A DNA stretch of 38,943 nt, from positions 1 to 38,943 of the forward strand of contig MHTL01000010.1 of the NCBI GenBank assembly GCA_001823095.1, given 5' to 3'. The translations under genes and the position numbers were made by a program. The notes under the pieces are model-generated. The model searched no databases, was not told where the DNA came from, and was given only the letters and a program-made list of their open reading frames with translations. Positions within the stretch are counted from its first letter, which is position 1. Each line of letters begins with the position of its first letter. Shown here one piece after another: positions 1-7,050 of this stretch. Source of the DNA: Candidatus Vogelbacteria bacterium RIFOXYD1_FULL_51_18. Lineage in GTDB: Bacteria; Patescibacteriota; Minisyncoccia; Phycocordibacterales; UBA9988.

Positions 1-2
1 TG

Positions 3-53
3 GGCTTAGCTAAATTTCTCATTAATTATTACCGCATCCCGCCTGACCGGTGA
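3..53 (+). CDS. C-terminal end of an upstream gene (partial)
   Basis: An open frame enters from the left edge and ends at a TGA at 51-53, giving a tail that ends KFLINYYRIPPDR. The stop lies 18 bases before the MurF-like start, the spacing expected within an operon. Only about 16 residues are visible, so no family can be named, and it may be chance. Confidence 0.35.
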   Translation, partial: GLAKFLINYYRIPPDR

Positions 54-71
54 ATGCATAGGTTCTGACCG

Positions 72-1364
72 ATGAAATCGCTATCTAAAAAATTTATCGT
101 CTCCTGTCTCACACACTGCTCCCGCAGAGTGCTCGCACGCTATGCGCCGAGTGTTGTGGCAATTACCGGGAGCGCGGGCAAGACCTCCACTAAAGATGCG
201 GTGAGAGCAGTACTCGCGCGGCAGTACCGGACGCGCGGAAGCGAAAAAAGCTTTAACAGCGAGTTGGGTGTGCCGCTCACCATCCTCGGACTCGCCAACG
301 CATGGAAGAGCGTCCTTGGATGGTTCGGCAATCTCCTGCGCGCGTTTTTTCTTGCTTACGGCCCGCGAGTAAGGTACCCCGAGTGGCTGGTTCTAGAAGT
401 GGGCGCTGACCGGCCGGGGGACATTACCCGCATTATGCGCTACGTCAAGCCGATCATTGCCATCATTACATGCATTGGTGAGATACCGGTGCATGTGGAG
501 AACTTCCCTACGCCGCGCGACCTTGCGCGCGAAAAGTCTCTGCTCGCCAACGCGCTCCCCGAGAATGGGATGCTTATTCTTAACGCCGATGACAATACGG
601 TAAGCGGCATGGGTGCCGCGCACAAGGGGCCGCTCTTGCGCTACGGATTTTCCGAGGGCGCAGACGTGCGCGCTTCTCATACCCAGATTATGTACGAGGG
701 CAACCGCCCCGTAGGACTTACACTGAAGGTTGATGCGATTGGAAAGAGTATTCCCTTGCGGCTACCGGACACCTTTGGAGAGCACAATGTGGGTGCGGCG
801 CTTGCCGCTCTTGCCGTGGGGATAACGACGCACATTAATCCTCTGCGCTGTGCCGAAGCGCTCCAGACACTCGTCCCGCCGCGCGGGCGCCTGCGCCTGA
901 TTGACGGGGTGAAAGGCACGCTCATTTTAGATGACTCCTACAATGCCTCGCCCGTGGCGGTTATTGCCGCATTGGACACTGTGGAAAAATTACGCGTGGA
1001 GGGAAGGAAGATCTCTATCCTCGGTGATATGATGGAGCTGGGCGTGTATGCGCCGGAGGCGCACCGCGCGGTGGGCAAGCGCGCGGCAAAAGTGCTTGAT
1101 GCGCTCTATCTTGTGGGAACGCGGGCAAAATTTATCGGCGAAGGGGCGCGAGAAGAGGGGATGGCAACTACCAAAATTAAAACTTTTGACGAGTCTGCGG
1201 CGGCAGGGAGAGCGTTGGAGTACGATTTGAAAAGCGGTGATCTCATACTCGTAAAGGGCTCGCAGTATGTGCGCATGGAACGGGCGATTTACGAGATTAT
1301 GGCAGAGCCCTCTCGCGCGTCAGAACTTTTAGTGAGGCAGGAAGAGGAATGGAAAAAGCGCTAA
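72..1364 (+). CDS. murF: MurF-like Mur ligase (UDP-MurNAc-tripeptide:D-Ala-D-Ala ligase type)
   Basis: ATP-dependent amide ligase of peptidoglycan precursor synthesis; canonical MurF adds D-Ala-D-Ala to UDP-MurNAc-tripeptide in the cytoplasm. Seen: P-loop GSAGKTST (G33-T40), FNSELGVPLT after it, LEVGADRPGDI, the NADD and DDSYNASP motifs of the central domain, and a C-terminal domain with LGDMMELG and KGSQYVRME. At 430 residues the total is near the usual MurF length, but the P-loop comes at residue 33 rather than about 100, so the N-terminal UDP-sugar-binding domain is essentially absent, while a hydrophobic stretch of about 30 residues (around 82-112) is inserted after the FNSELGVPLT strand. 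Family assignment is firm; exact substrate is less sure. Confidence 0.85.
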   Translation: MKSLSKKFIVSCLTHCSRRVLARYAPSVVAITGSAGKTSTKDAVRAVLARQYRTRGSEKSFNSELGVPLTILGLANAWKSVLGWFGNLLRAFFLAYGPRVRYPEWLVLEVGADRPGDITRIMRYVKPIIAIITCIGEIPVHVENFPTPRDLAREKSLLANALPENGMLILNADDNTVSGMGAAHKGPLLRYGFSEGADVRASHTQIMYEGNRPVGLTLKVDAIGKSIPLRLPDTFGEHNVGAALAALAVGITTHINPLRCAEALQTLVPPRGRLRLIDGVKGTLILDDSYNASPVAVIAALDTVEKLRVEGRKISILGDMMELGVYAPEAHRAVGKRAAKVLDALYLVGTRAKFIGEGAREEGMATTKIKTFDESAAAGRALEYDLKSGDLILVKGSQYVRMERAIYEIMAEPSRASELLVRQEEEWKKR

Positions 1365-1400
1365 AAAACACCGAATCATCCTCACCTGTCAATGTAATAA

Positions 1401-1553
1401 AAATATGACGGCCGTCTTGAAATTATTACGGACAATGTGAATTATTGCACACAGAAAAATATCCAGACCGCAGTCTGGCATAAAAAAGAGAGTATCAAAA
1501 GCAAAAGATGGAAGAGTGGAGATGCTATTGAAAAGTTACTTAAAAATGGGTAG
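1401..1553 (+). pseudogene. Start-less coding-like fragment
   Basis: From a TAA just upstream, a frame runs open for 50 codons to a TAG at 1551-1553. The translation (KYDGRLEIITDNVNYCTQKN onward, ending in LLKNG) reads like protein, but there is no ATG/GTG with a ribosome site at its head. A small hairpin (CCAGAC-cgca-GTCTGG, 1463-1478) lies in it, and its last codons overlap the tRNA promoter. It may be the 3' remnant of a decayed gene or chance. This and the flanking noncoding bases fill the gap between the MurF-like gene and the tRNA. Confidence 0.25.
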
Positions 1554-1556
1554 GAT
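1528..1556 (+). promoter_or_regulatory. Promoter of tRNA-Glu
   Basis: TTGAAA (1528-1533), 17-base spacer, TAGGAT (1551-1556). The tRNA begins 8 bases after the -10 box, so transcription would start almost at the mature 5' end. Confidence 0.6.
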
Positions 1557-1563
1557 AGGTCAC

Positions 1564-1635
1564 GGCGCATTCGTCTAGCGGTTAGGACATCACCCTCTCA
1601 CGGTGGGAACACGGGTTCGAGTCCCGTATGCGTCA
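1564..1635 (+). tRNA. tRNA-Glu (anticodon CTC)
   Basis: A 72-base cloverleaf. Acceptor stem GGCGCAT pairs with ATGCGTC (one G-U), D arm GTC...GAC, anticodon stem TCACC/GGTGG enclosing loop CTCTCAC with anticodon CTC, four-base variable loop, T arm ACGGG-TTCGAGT-CCCGT, and discriminator A. The CCA end is not encoded. It reads GAG codons. Confidence 0.95.
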
Positions 1636-1655
1636 TAGTTTCTTCCCTAGGAAGC

Positions 1656-1684
1656 TTGACATCCACCACAAGCCGCGGTAACAT
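1656..1684 (+). promoter_or_regulatory. Strong sigma70-type promoter with no gene directly behind it
   Basis: TTGACA (1656-1661), a 17-base spacer and TAACAT (1679-1684) form a near-consensus promoter. The predicted start is about 1691, only some 20 bases before an intrinsic terminator at 1711-1748, so the transcript would be about 55-60 nt unless the terminator is read through into the gene at 1838. Confidence 0.6.
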
Positions 1685-1710
1685 ACTTATCAGCAGCGTC
1701 AAACTTATTG

Positions 1711-1748
1711 GCCCGGGTTGGATAGCCTCCTCTCCCGGGCATTTTTTT
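1711..1748 (+). terminator. Intrinsic terminator or attenuator
   Basis: GCCCGGG (1711-1717) pairs with CCCGGGC (1734-1740) across a 16-nt loop, followed by a run of seven T (1742-1748). The loop contains CCTCCT, the complement of a strong Shine-Dalgarno sequence. A second short hairpin (CCGCA/TGCGG) follows. Confidence 0.75.
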
Positions 1749-1773
1749 ATCCGCAGGAATCTTTGCGGCGCTA

Positions 1774-1802
1774 TTGCGACCATAGGCGGCATGCGCTACA
1801 CT
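1774..1802 (+). promoter_or_regulatory. Probable promoter of the small membrane protein gene
   Basis: TTGCGA (1774-1779), 17-base spacer, TACACT (1797-1802), about 35 bases before the ATG at 1838. The match is moderate. Confidence 0.4.
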
Positions 1803-1837
1803 TTTACTACTATCAGCTAACAGTTAATTGTATCAAC

Positions 1838-2197
1838 ATGCAACAGCATCTACTTCGCGGGGGACTCTGGGGGCTTGGCTACGGCGCATTTATTTTTTTC
1901 ATTATTGTGCTCTACAACAACCTGCAGGTTCTCTTTGCCATCCCGCTCATGTTCCTCTCTAAAGTCGGCATCTCGGGCGCAATGACGCTTTACCAAAACT
2001 CAATCCGGACTCCGCGTGGCCTCCTCATGCTCCTCGGGATAACTTCTCTTATCTATGGGCTTATCGGCGGTCTCGTGTATGGAGCGCTCCGCGCCAAAGA
2101 CTATTCACGCACACATGCTCTTCGCTGGACCATCGGCATTCTTGTTATTATTGCAATCATCCTCCTCGTCATCTCCTTTAAGCTGCCGGTTGCGTAA
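1838..2197 (+). CDS. Small four-helix membrane protein, unknown function
   Basis: About 119 residues beginning MQQHLLRGGLWGLGYG. I chose this ATG because the longer open frame runs back through the terminator at 1711-1748. Roughly four hydrophobic segments are visible (near residues 10-25, 32-50, 65-85 and 98-115), joined by short polar loops such as KDYSRTHALRW; there is no signal peptidase site. No Shine-Dalgarno is obvious. It ends 12 bases before the Nramp-like gene, so the two are probably cotranscribed and it could be an accessory subunit of the transporter (inference). Family not recognised. Confidence 0.7.
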   Translation: MQQHLLRGGLWGLGYGAFIFFIIVLYNNLQVLFAIPLMFLSKVGISGAMTLYQNSIRTPRGLLMLLGITSLIYGLIGGLVYGALRAKDYSRTHALRWTIGILVIIAIILLVISFKLPVA

Positions 2198-2209
2198 GGA
2201 AAAGGACTC

Positions 2210-3613
2210 ATGTCCCGCTGGAGCGCCCTCCACACCCGTGAATTGCCCCCGCCATCGGGGCTTACTCGAATGCTTGGTGTTGGCGTCATTGTCATGGGTA
2301 TGGCGATGGGCACCGGCGAGCTCATCCTCTGGCCGCACCTAGTGAGCAAATTTGGGCTCGGTATCCTCTGGCTCGCTCTTATCGGGCTCGCCCTACAGTA
2401 CTTCATCAACCAAGAGGTTGCTCGGCACACAGCCGCAACGGGAGAGAGTTTCTTTACTTCTTCGGCGCGGCTCATCCACTACATTCCACTTTTCTGGATT
2501 GTCGCAGCCGTCCTCCTCTATGTATGGCCGGGCTGGGCAAGCGCGCTGGGCACCATCCTCGCGCGGCTTTTTGGTTTTGGCTCTTATCTTATCTGGAGCT
2601 GGCTCTCGCTCGCGCTGGTGCTGATTATTACTTTCAGCGGCCGCACAGCCTACCATGTGCTGGAACGGGCGCTTAAAATTATCGTGCCGCTCTTTCTCTT
2701 GCTTCTTTTGATAGTAAGCTATCACAACCTCACACCGGGAGTGTTGTTGGAAGCGCTCAAAGGACTCGTAAACATTGGCTATATCCCTGAAGGCATAGAT
2801 ATGAACGTGCTCCTCGGCGCCATCGTCTTTGCGGGAGCAGGCGGGATGCTCAACCTTGCCACCTCCCTGTGGTACCGCGACAAAGGGCTCGGCATGGCGC
2901 ACTATGTGGGGCGCATCACCAATCCCATCACCGGCGCCCCCGAGGCAGTGACTGTAACCGGGCAGGACTTTCACATTACGGAAGAATCCCTTGCGCGCTG
3001 GAGAGGATGGATGCGCTATGTGCGCATTGACCAAGGACTCATCTTTTTCACCCTCGGGCTGATTTCCCTCGTTCTCCTCTCCGTTAATGCCTACGTGGTG
3101 CTCACGCCCTTGGGTATTGTGCCGGAGGGAACCAATGTCGCCGTTGCGCAGGCGGAGATTTTTGCCGCGCAGTGGGGCGCGCTGGGAGAGAAGCTTTACC
3201 TCCTTATGGCCTACCTGATGCTTTTCTCCGTCATGTGGACAGTTATTGACGCGCTCACGCGCATCATTACGGACATTGTGCACACCAACGCGCGCGAAGG
3301 AGCCCTGCGCGAGCAGTTCCGCTGGATGAATTCTATCTCCATCCACCACCTCTACTATGGTCTTATCGTGTGCATCGTTTTTATCCAGGCGCTCCTTCTG
3401 CCTTTCAATCAACCGCTGCCCTTCCTAGTGCTCTCCTCCGCGCTTGGGGGTATTACCATGGCGCTTTACACGCCGCTCTTGCTCTACCTTAATCTTTTTA
3501 AGCTCCCCTGGCCCCTGCGGCCCGGGATTATAACGATTTGTGCACTTCTTGCCGGCACCCTATTTTACGCATTCTTTGCATTTCAGAGTATCTCCGCTAC
3601 AATAGGAGGGTGA
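2210..3613 (+). CDS. Nramp-family-related membrane transporter with altered metal site
   Basis: Polytopic inner-membrane protein of 467 residues with about 11-12 hydrophobic segments. The first helix region (LGVGVIVMGMAMGTGELIL) and what follows (KFGLGILW, then NQEVARHTAATGES) align in pattern with Nramp (SLC11) metal transporters. The metal-binding DPGN of helix 1 is replaced by GTGE, and the helix-6 MPH motif by a glycine/alanine-rich stretch (VFAGAGGMLN). In known Nramp proteins these residues bind Mn/Fe, so the substrate here is uncertain. The ATG at 2210 has a purine-rich AAGGAAAAGG upstream. It overlaps no gene but ends 8 bases before the GH18 start. Confidence 0.7.
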   Translation: MSRWSALHTRELPPPSGLTRMLGVGVIVMGMAMGTGELILWPHLVSKFGLGILWLALIGLALQYFINQEVARHTAATGESFFTSSARLIHYIPLFWIVAAVLLYVWPGWASALGTILARLFGFGSYLIWSWLSLALVLIITFSGRTAYHVLERALKIIVPLFLLLLLIVSYHNLTPGVLLEALKGLVNIGYIPEGIDMNVLLGAIVFAGAGGMLNLATSLWYRDKGLGMAHYVGRITNPITGAPEAVTVTGQDFHITEESLARWRGWMRYVRIDQGLIFFTLGLISLVLLSVNAYVVLTPLGIVPEGTNVAVAQAEIFAAQWGALGEKLYLLMAYLMLFSVMWTVIDALTRIITDIVHTNAREGALREQFRWMNSISIHHLYYGLIVCIVFIQALLLPFNQPLPFLVLSSALGGITMALYTPLLLYLNLFKLPWPLRPGIITICALLAGTLFYAFFAFQSISATIGG

Positions 3614-3621
3614 GGTATCAA

Positions 3622-4659
3622 GTGTTAAGAGAGCAAAACACCGAGTGTTTAAGGATTTCAACACTCGGTGTTTGCTCGCTAATTGCCATTGTGTTGTTGC
3701 TCATGCCAACAGCGCGCGCTTCGGCGTTTACACGCTTATTCTATGCTAATCATGGGTCTACTTCGGCGCAATCTTTTGCGGCGCATGCAGATAAGGTGGA
3801 TATTATTGCGCCGCAATCCTACTCCTTTGATATCAACGGCACTGTCAGTGGCGCCGTGCCGGAAGCGCTACTGAAGACTGCTCGAGAGAAGGGAATTAAA
3901 ATCATGCCGCTTATTACCAATGGCGCCTTTAATAATCGCATCGCTACCCGCATCATGCGCAACCAGCAGGTGCAGAACTATTTAATTTTCCAACTCATCG
4001 TTATTGCCAAGCGCGAGGGCTTTATGGGCTGGCAATTAGATATGGAGAACATGAATATGAGCCACCGCGAGCGCTACGCGCTCTTTGTGGAAAAAGCTGC
4101 ACGTGCGCTCCATGCGCAAGGACTTCAACTAAGCGTTGCTGTGGTCTCACAAGTATCCGCAAATCCTGCCGATCATCCGCCACACTCCTGGGAGGAGTGG
4201 GCGGGCGTCTACGACTACGCGCGCTTGGGAAAGGCGGCGGACTTTATTTCCATCATGACCTACGACGACGGGTCTGGAGCGGGGCCGGTTGCCCCCTTGC
4301 CGTGGGTGCGGCAGGTGCTCGCGCACGCTCGAACGCAGATGCCGGTAGAAAAAATCTCTCTTGGCATTCCTGCTTACCACTGGGAGTGGACGGTGAGAGG
4401 GCACTTTAAAATCAGCTCTGGCGGCTACCGCTACGTTTCCAATATCCTTGCCAGTTCCAGTAATCCGCGCGGTTATGATGAAAAACTGGGAGCGCAGTGG
4501 GTGCGCTATAACACCAAGCGCGGCGATGAGCACATTGTGTGGTACGAGGACGCGCGCAGTATGGGGGAGAAAATCAAACTCGCAAAAGACAATAACCTTG
4601 CCGGCTTCTCACTCTGGGTGATCGGGCTTGAAGATCCCGCACTCTGGGATACACTATAG
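3622..4659 (+). CDS. Secreted glycoside hydrolase family 18-type protein
   Basis: Probably an exported wall- or glycan-active hydrolase related to the YaaH/SleL group of GH18. With a GTG start at 3622 (AGGAGGG 11 bases upstream) the protein is 345 residues: a signal peptide with hydrophobic core LGVCSLIAIVLLLM and cleavage motif ARASA near residue 35, then a TIM-barrel. The catalytic strand reads GWQLDME (D140, E142), matching the GH18 DxxDxDxE end with Glu as acid/base; the IMTYDD strand (212-216) and the final FSLWVIGLED strand also match. The N-region of the signal peptide (NTECLRISTLGV) is encoded by a palindromic repeat. The longer frame reaching back to 3538 would overlap the transporter gene and lose the signal peptide. 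Confidence 0.8.
   Translation: MLREQNTECLRISTLGVCSLIAIVLLLMPTARASAFTRLFYANHGSTSAQSFAAHADKVDIIAPQSYSFDINGTVSGAVPEALLKTAREKGIKIMPLITNGAFNNRIATRIMRNQQVQNYLIFQLIVIAKREGFMGWQLDMENMNMSHRERYALFVEKAARALHAQGLQLSVAVVSQVSANPADHPPHSWEEWAGVYDYARLGKAADFISIMTYDDGSGAGPVAPLPWVRQVLAHARTQMPVEKISLGIPAYHWEWTVRGHFKISSGGYRYVSNILASSSNPRGYDEKLGAQWVRYNTKRGDEHIVWYEDARSMGEKIKLAKDNNLAGFSLWVIGLEDPALWDTL
3636..3673. repeat. Palindromic element pair inside the signal peptide of the GH18-type gene
   Basis: AACACCGAGTGTT (3637-3649) and AACACTCGGTGTT (3660-3672) form 14-bp arms around a 10-nt centre. Each half is itself a palindrome of the AACAY-YCG-RTGTT family found elsewhere in the window. It is translated as NTECLRISTLGV. 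Confidence 0.8.
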
Positions 4660-4662
4660 CGC

Positions 4663-5670
4663 ATGGAGAATATTGGCCTCTTTGCGGTTGCCCTCGTCGG
4701 GCTCGGTATAGCCATCGTTTTTGCTCTGTTCCGTCTCACACGCGCTAATCAGGAGCTTGCCGAGAAGGTCTCCGAGCGCCTAGCCGAGAGTGAGCGGCAC
4801 CTCTCCGAGAACATGCACTCCCAGCTCAAGAGCTCGTCGGACATTGTCCGAGATGTTACCGAGAAACTCACGCGCCTGGATGAGACCAACAAACAGGTGG
4901 TTTCCTTCGCCGACCAGCTCAAGAGCCTGCAGGACATTCTCAAGAATCCCAAACAGCGGGGGATACTGGGAGAATATTATCTGGAGACCTTGCTTAAGAA
5001 TGTGCTCCCCGTGGGGAGTTATCAGATGCAGTATCCCTTTGCTGACGGCACCATCGTGGACGCCGTCGTTTTTGTGCGCGACAAGATTATCCCCATTGAT
5101 TCAAAATTCTCGCTGGAGAATTACAATCGTCTCGTGGAAGAGCGCGACGCCCCGGAGCGCGAGCGGCTGGAAAAGGTCTTCAAGGCAGACCTCAAAAGCC
5201 GCATTGACGAAACAGCAAAGTATGTGAAGCCCTCCGAGAACACCATGGACTTTGCCTTCATGTTTATCCCGCACGAGGCCATTTATTATGACCTCCTCGT
5301 GGCGCAGGTCGGCACTGTAAAAATCAATACCCGCGACCTCATTGAGTACGCCTTCAAGGAGAAACATGTGATTATTGTCTCGCCGACCTCCTTCCTCGCG
5401 TACCTGCAGACAGTCCTACAAGGGCTCAAAGCGCTCCAAATAGAGGAGTCGGCAAAAGAAATAAGAAAGCGCGTGGAGGAGCTGGGCAAGCACATCGGCG
5501 CCTACAATGAGTATTTTAGGAAGCTGGGTACCTCCCTTGGCACCTCTGTAAGCCACTACAACAGCGCCTCTAAGGAGTTCAAAAAGATAGATAAGGACGT
5601 CTACCGCATTTCGGACAGAAGCGCAGATATCCAGTCTCTTACACTAGACAAACCGGAGGAAGAAGAGTAG
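4663..5670 (+). CDS. rmuC: RmuC-family DNA recombination protein
   Basis: RmuC proteins limit inverted-repeat-driven rearrangements and carry a PD-(D/E)XK-like nuclease fold. Seen in 335 residues: an N-terminal membrane anchor (NIGLFAVALVGLGIAIVFAL), a coiled coil to about residue 95, then the core with KQRGILGEYYLETLL, the FADGTIVDAVV and IIPIDSKFSLENY segments that hold the family's conserved acidic and lysine residues, and a C-terminal coiled coil. ATG at 4663 lies 3 bases after the GH18 stop and the gene ends 11 bases before rplU, so it looks operonic. Its role is notable given the palindromes in this genome, but that link is speculation. Confidence 0.9.
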   Translation: MENIGLFAVALVGLGIAIVFALFRLTRANQELAEKVSERLAESERHLSENMHSQLKSSSDIVRDVTEKLTRLDETNKQVVSFADQLKSLQDILKNPKQRGILGEYYLETLLKNVLPVGSYQMQYPFADGTIVDAVVFVRDKIIPIDSKFSLENYNRLVEERDAPERERLEKVFKADLKSRIDETAKYVKPSENTMDFAFMFIPHEAIYYDLLVAQVGTVKINTRDLIEYAFKEKHVIIVSPTSFLAYLQTVLQGLKALQIEESAKEIRKRVEELGKHIGAYNEYFRKLGTSLGTSVSHYNSASKEFKKIDKDVYRISDRSADIQSLTLDKPEEEE

Positions 5671-5681
5671 GATATGCACCT

Positions 5682-6035
5682 ATGGCATTTGCAGTAATTA
5701 AAACAGGAGGCAAGCAGTATGTGGCCCGGGAAGGGGAGACCTTGACGATTGAACGCTTGAAAGTCGGGAGTCCGACTTCCGCAGTCTCCGAAGTCGGACT
5801 CCCCCTTAAAAAAGGGGGTACAGTTACTTTTGATGAAGTGCTCCTCGTATCAGACGGGGGCATGCTCGTCCTTGGCGCGCCTATGGTGGAGGGGAAGAGT
5901 GTGACCGCAACCTTTGAGCGCGAAATCCGCGAGCCGAAAAAAATCACCTACAAGTACAAGCCTAAGGCCCGCACGCGCGTCAAGCGCGGCTCCCGCCAGA
6001 TCAAGGCGGTAGTAAAGATTTCCACAGTTTCGTAA
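5682..6035 (+). CDS. rplU: Ribosomal protein bL21 with in-frame palindromic insert
   Basis: Large-subunit protein binding 23S rRNA. The start MAFAVIKTGGKQY and DEVLLV...GAPMVEG, then a basic KKITYKYKPKARTRVKRGSRQ tail, are typical. At 117 residues it is about 14 longer than the usual 103. The excess lies exactly at residues 29-41 (GSPTSAVSEVGLP), between the ERL strand and GGTVTFDEVLLV, and is encoded by the 38-bp palindrome at 5766-5803. In known bL21 structures this region is a surface loop. rpmA, normally the next gene, is instead at 13170 on the other strand. A terminator follows at 6034. Confidence 0.95.
   Translation: MAFAVIKTGGKQYVAREGETLTIERLKVGSPTSAVSEVGLPLKKGGTVTFDEVLLVSDGGMLVLGAPMVEGKSVTATFEREIREPKKITYKYKPKARTRVKRGSRQIKAVVKISTVS
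5766..5803. repeat. 38-bp palindromic element in rplU (14-10-14)
   Basis: GGGAGTCCGACTTC (5766-5779) and GAAGTCGGACTCCC (5790-5803) are perfect inverted arms with a 10-nt centre. Read in frame as GSPTSAVSEVGLP. Same geometry, arm core and frame as the element in recR. Confidence 0.9.
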
Positions 6036-6062
6036 AAATATCCGCCGCAGCGGGTATTTTTT
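6034..6062 (+). terminator. Terminator after rplU
   Basis: AAAATA-t-CCGC, loop cgca, GCGG-g-TATTTT followed by further T. It starts at the stop codon of rplU and ends that transcript. Confidence 0.7.
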
Positions 6063-6122
6063 CTTGTATACTTATACATAGCAAAGGTCGAGCAAGTAGA
6101 TGTAACGATATATTACATTCGT

Positions 6123-6329
6123 ATGTCATCGAAAACACTCCACATCATCACCTTCTTCTTGTTGGTCATCGGGGGCGTCAACTGGCTCCTCCTTGTCCTC
6201 AACTACGAGCTAGGCGCATTATTCCTTGGAGGGACGAATTCTACAGCGTCAATAGTTCTGTATGTGCTCGTGGGCCTTTCCGCTCTCTACCAACTTGTCA
6301 CACACAAGAAGGACTGCAAGACCTGCTAG
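6123..6329 (+). CDS. DUF378 small membrane protein
   Basis: 68 residues with two helices: HIITFFLLVIGGVNWLLLVL (7-26) and an SIVLYVLVGLSALYQLV segment (44-60), followed by a short tail with KKDCKTC. The IGGVNWLL segment and the size fit the DUF378 family, whose function is unknown. A TATACT box at 6066-6071 and a nearer TATATT 8 bases before the ATG are both possible -10 elements; no clear Shine-Dalgarno is present. It is a single-gene unit between two terminators. Confidence 0.8.
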   Translation: MSSKTLHIITFFLLVIGGVNWLLLVLNYELGALFLGGTNSTASIVLYVLVGLSALYQLVTHKKDCKTC

Positions 6330-6343
6330 GTTTTTAACTCATT

Positions 6344-6387
6344 GAAACCAAAACTAAACTTCCTTCTGGAAGTTTAGTTTTGGTTTC
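6344..6387. terminator. Bidirectional terminator between convergent genes
   Basis: A perfect 20-bp stem (6344-6363 with 6368-6387) closed by TTCT. The A/T-rich stem base could serve both the DUF378 gene (+) and recR (-). Confidence 0.8.
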
Positions 6388-6391
6388 CTAT

Positions 6392-7048
6392 TTACTCCCG
6401 ATGCTTGAGCGCCTCTTGGATAGTCTCGTCATCCGAGTACTCCAGCTCCGTGCCCGTTGAAAGTCCGCGCCCCAACGCGGTGATTTGTATGTGGTGTTTT
6501 TTTGCCAAAGGCTCCAAGAGTAGCCGCAAATACTCGCCCGTGTGGTCTCCTTGCGGCGTTGCCGAGAGCGCTAGGATAGTCTCCGAGAGCCCCTCTCGCG
6601 CCAGCGCTTCTACTCGCGCAAGGAGGAGCGCCCCCCGTATGCGCAGCTCCGGATTTTTCTCCAGAATTGGGATACTGCCGCCAAGCACAAAGTAGTGCCC
6701 CCGGTATGCACCCGTTTTCCTCACATTTTCCAAGTCCGCATCTTTTTCAATCAAGAGGAGCTGGGTAGTATCCCTGTCTTCATCACTGCAGAGGTCACAC
6801 AAATCAGGAAGTCGGACTTCGGGGGCGGAGGAAGTCCGACTTCCGATTTTGTGATGCCGTATAAAATATCGCTGGCACGCACTACACTGCGCAATGTCCC
6901 TACCTAGATCCGTAATGAGTCGCGCAAGCTCGGCGCGCTCGGCAGGGGAGAGCGCCAGCAGGTGGTAGACAAAGCGCCGCGCCTGCCGCGCGCCGATGCC
7001 GGGGAAGTGCATGAAGAGGTCAGAGAGGCGATGGAAGCTCCCGGTCAT
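6392..7048 (-). CDS. recR: Recombination protein RecR with insertion in its zinc finger
   Basis: RecR acts with RecO/RecF in loading RecA at gaps. Seen: N-terminal helix-hairpin-helix (FMHFPGIGARQARRFVYHLL), four-Cys zinc motif C55-x2-C58 ... C84-x2-C87, and Toprim domain (IEKDADLENVRKTGAYRGHY, then VLGG and ATPQGDHTGEYL). Length is 218 against about 198-200 usually. The extra residues fall between the two Cys pairs, which here are separated by 25 residues instead of roughly 8-11; residues 69-81 (GSRTSSAPEVRLP) come from a palindromic element. The gene ends next to a terminator and starts 2 bases after the dnaB stop, so it is cotranscribed with dnaB. Confidence 0.95.
   Translation of the reverse strand: MTGSFHRLSDLFMHFPGIGARQARRFVYHLLALSPAERAELARLITDLGRDIAQCSACQRYFIRHHKIGSRTSSAPEVRLPDLCDLCSDEDRDTTQLLLIEKDADLENVRKTGAYRGHYFVLGGSIPILEKNPELRIRGALLLARVEALAREGLSETILALSATPQGDHTGEYLRLLLEPLAKKHHIQITALGRGLSTGTELEYSDDETIQEALKHRE
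6807..6844. repeat. 38-bp palindromic element in recR (14-10-14)
   Basis: GGAAGTCGGACTTC (6807-6820) and GAAGTCCGACTTCC (6831-6844) are perfect inverted arms around a 10-nt GC-rich centre. On the coding strand it gives GSRTSSAPEVRLP, the counterpart of GSPTSAVSEVGLP in rplU. Confidence 0.9.
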
Positions 7049-7050
7049 AG

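Noticed and set aside
2393-3412. 339-codon open frame on the minus strand under the Nramp-like gene
   Set aside because: The product is highly charged and low in hydrophobic residues, the mirror image of a membrane protein; the + frame has clear helices and family motifs.
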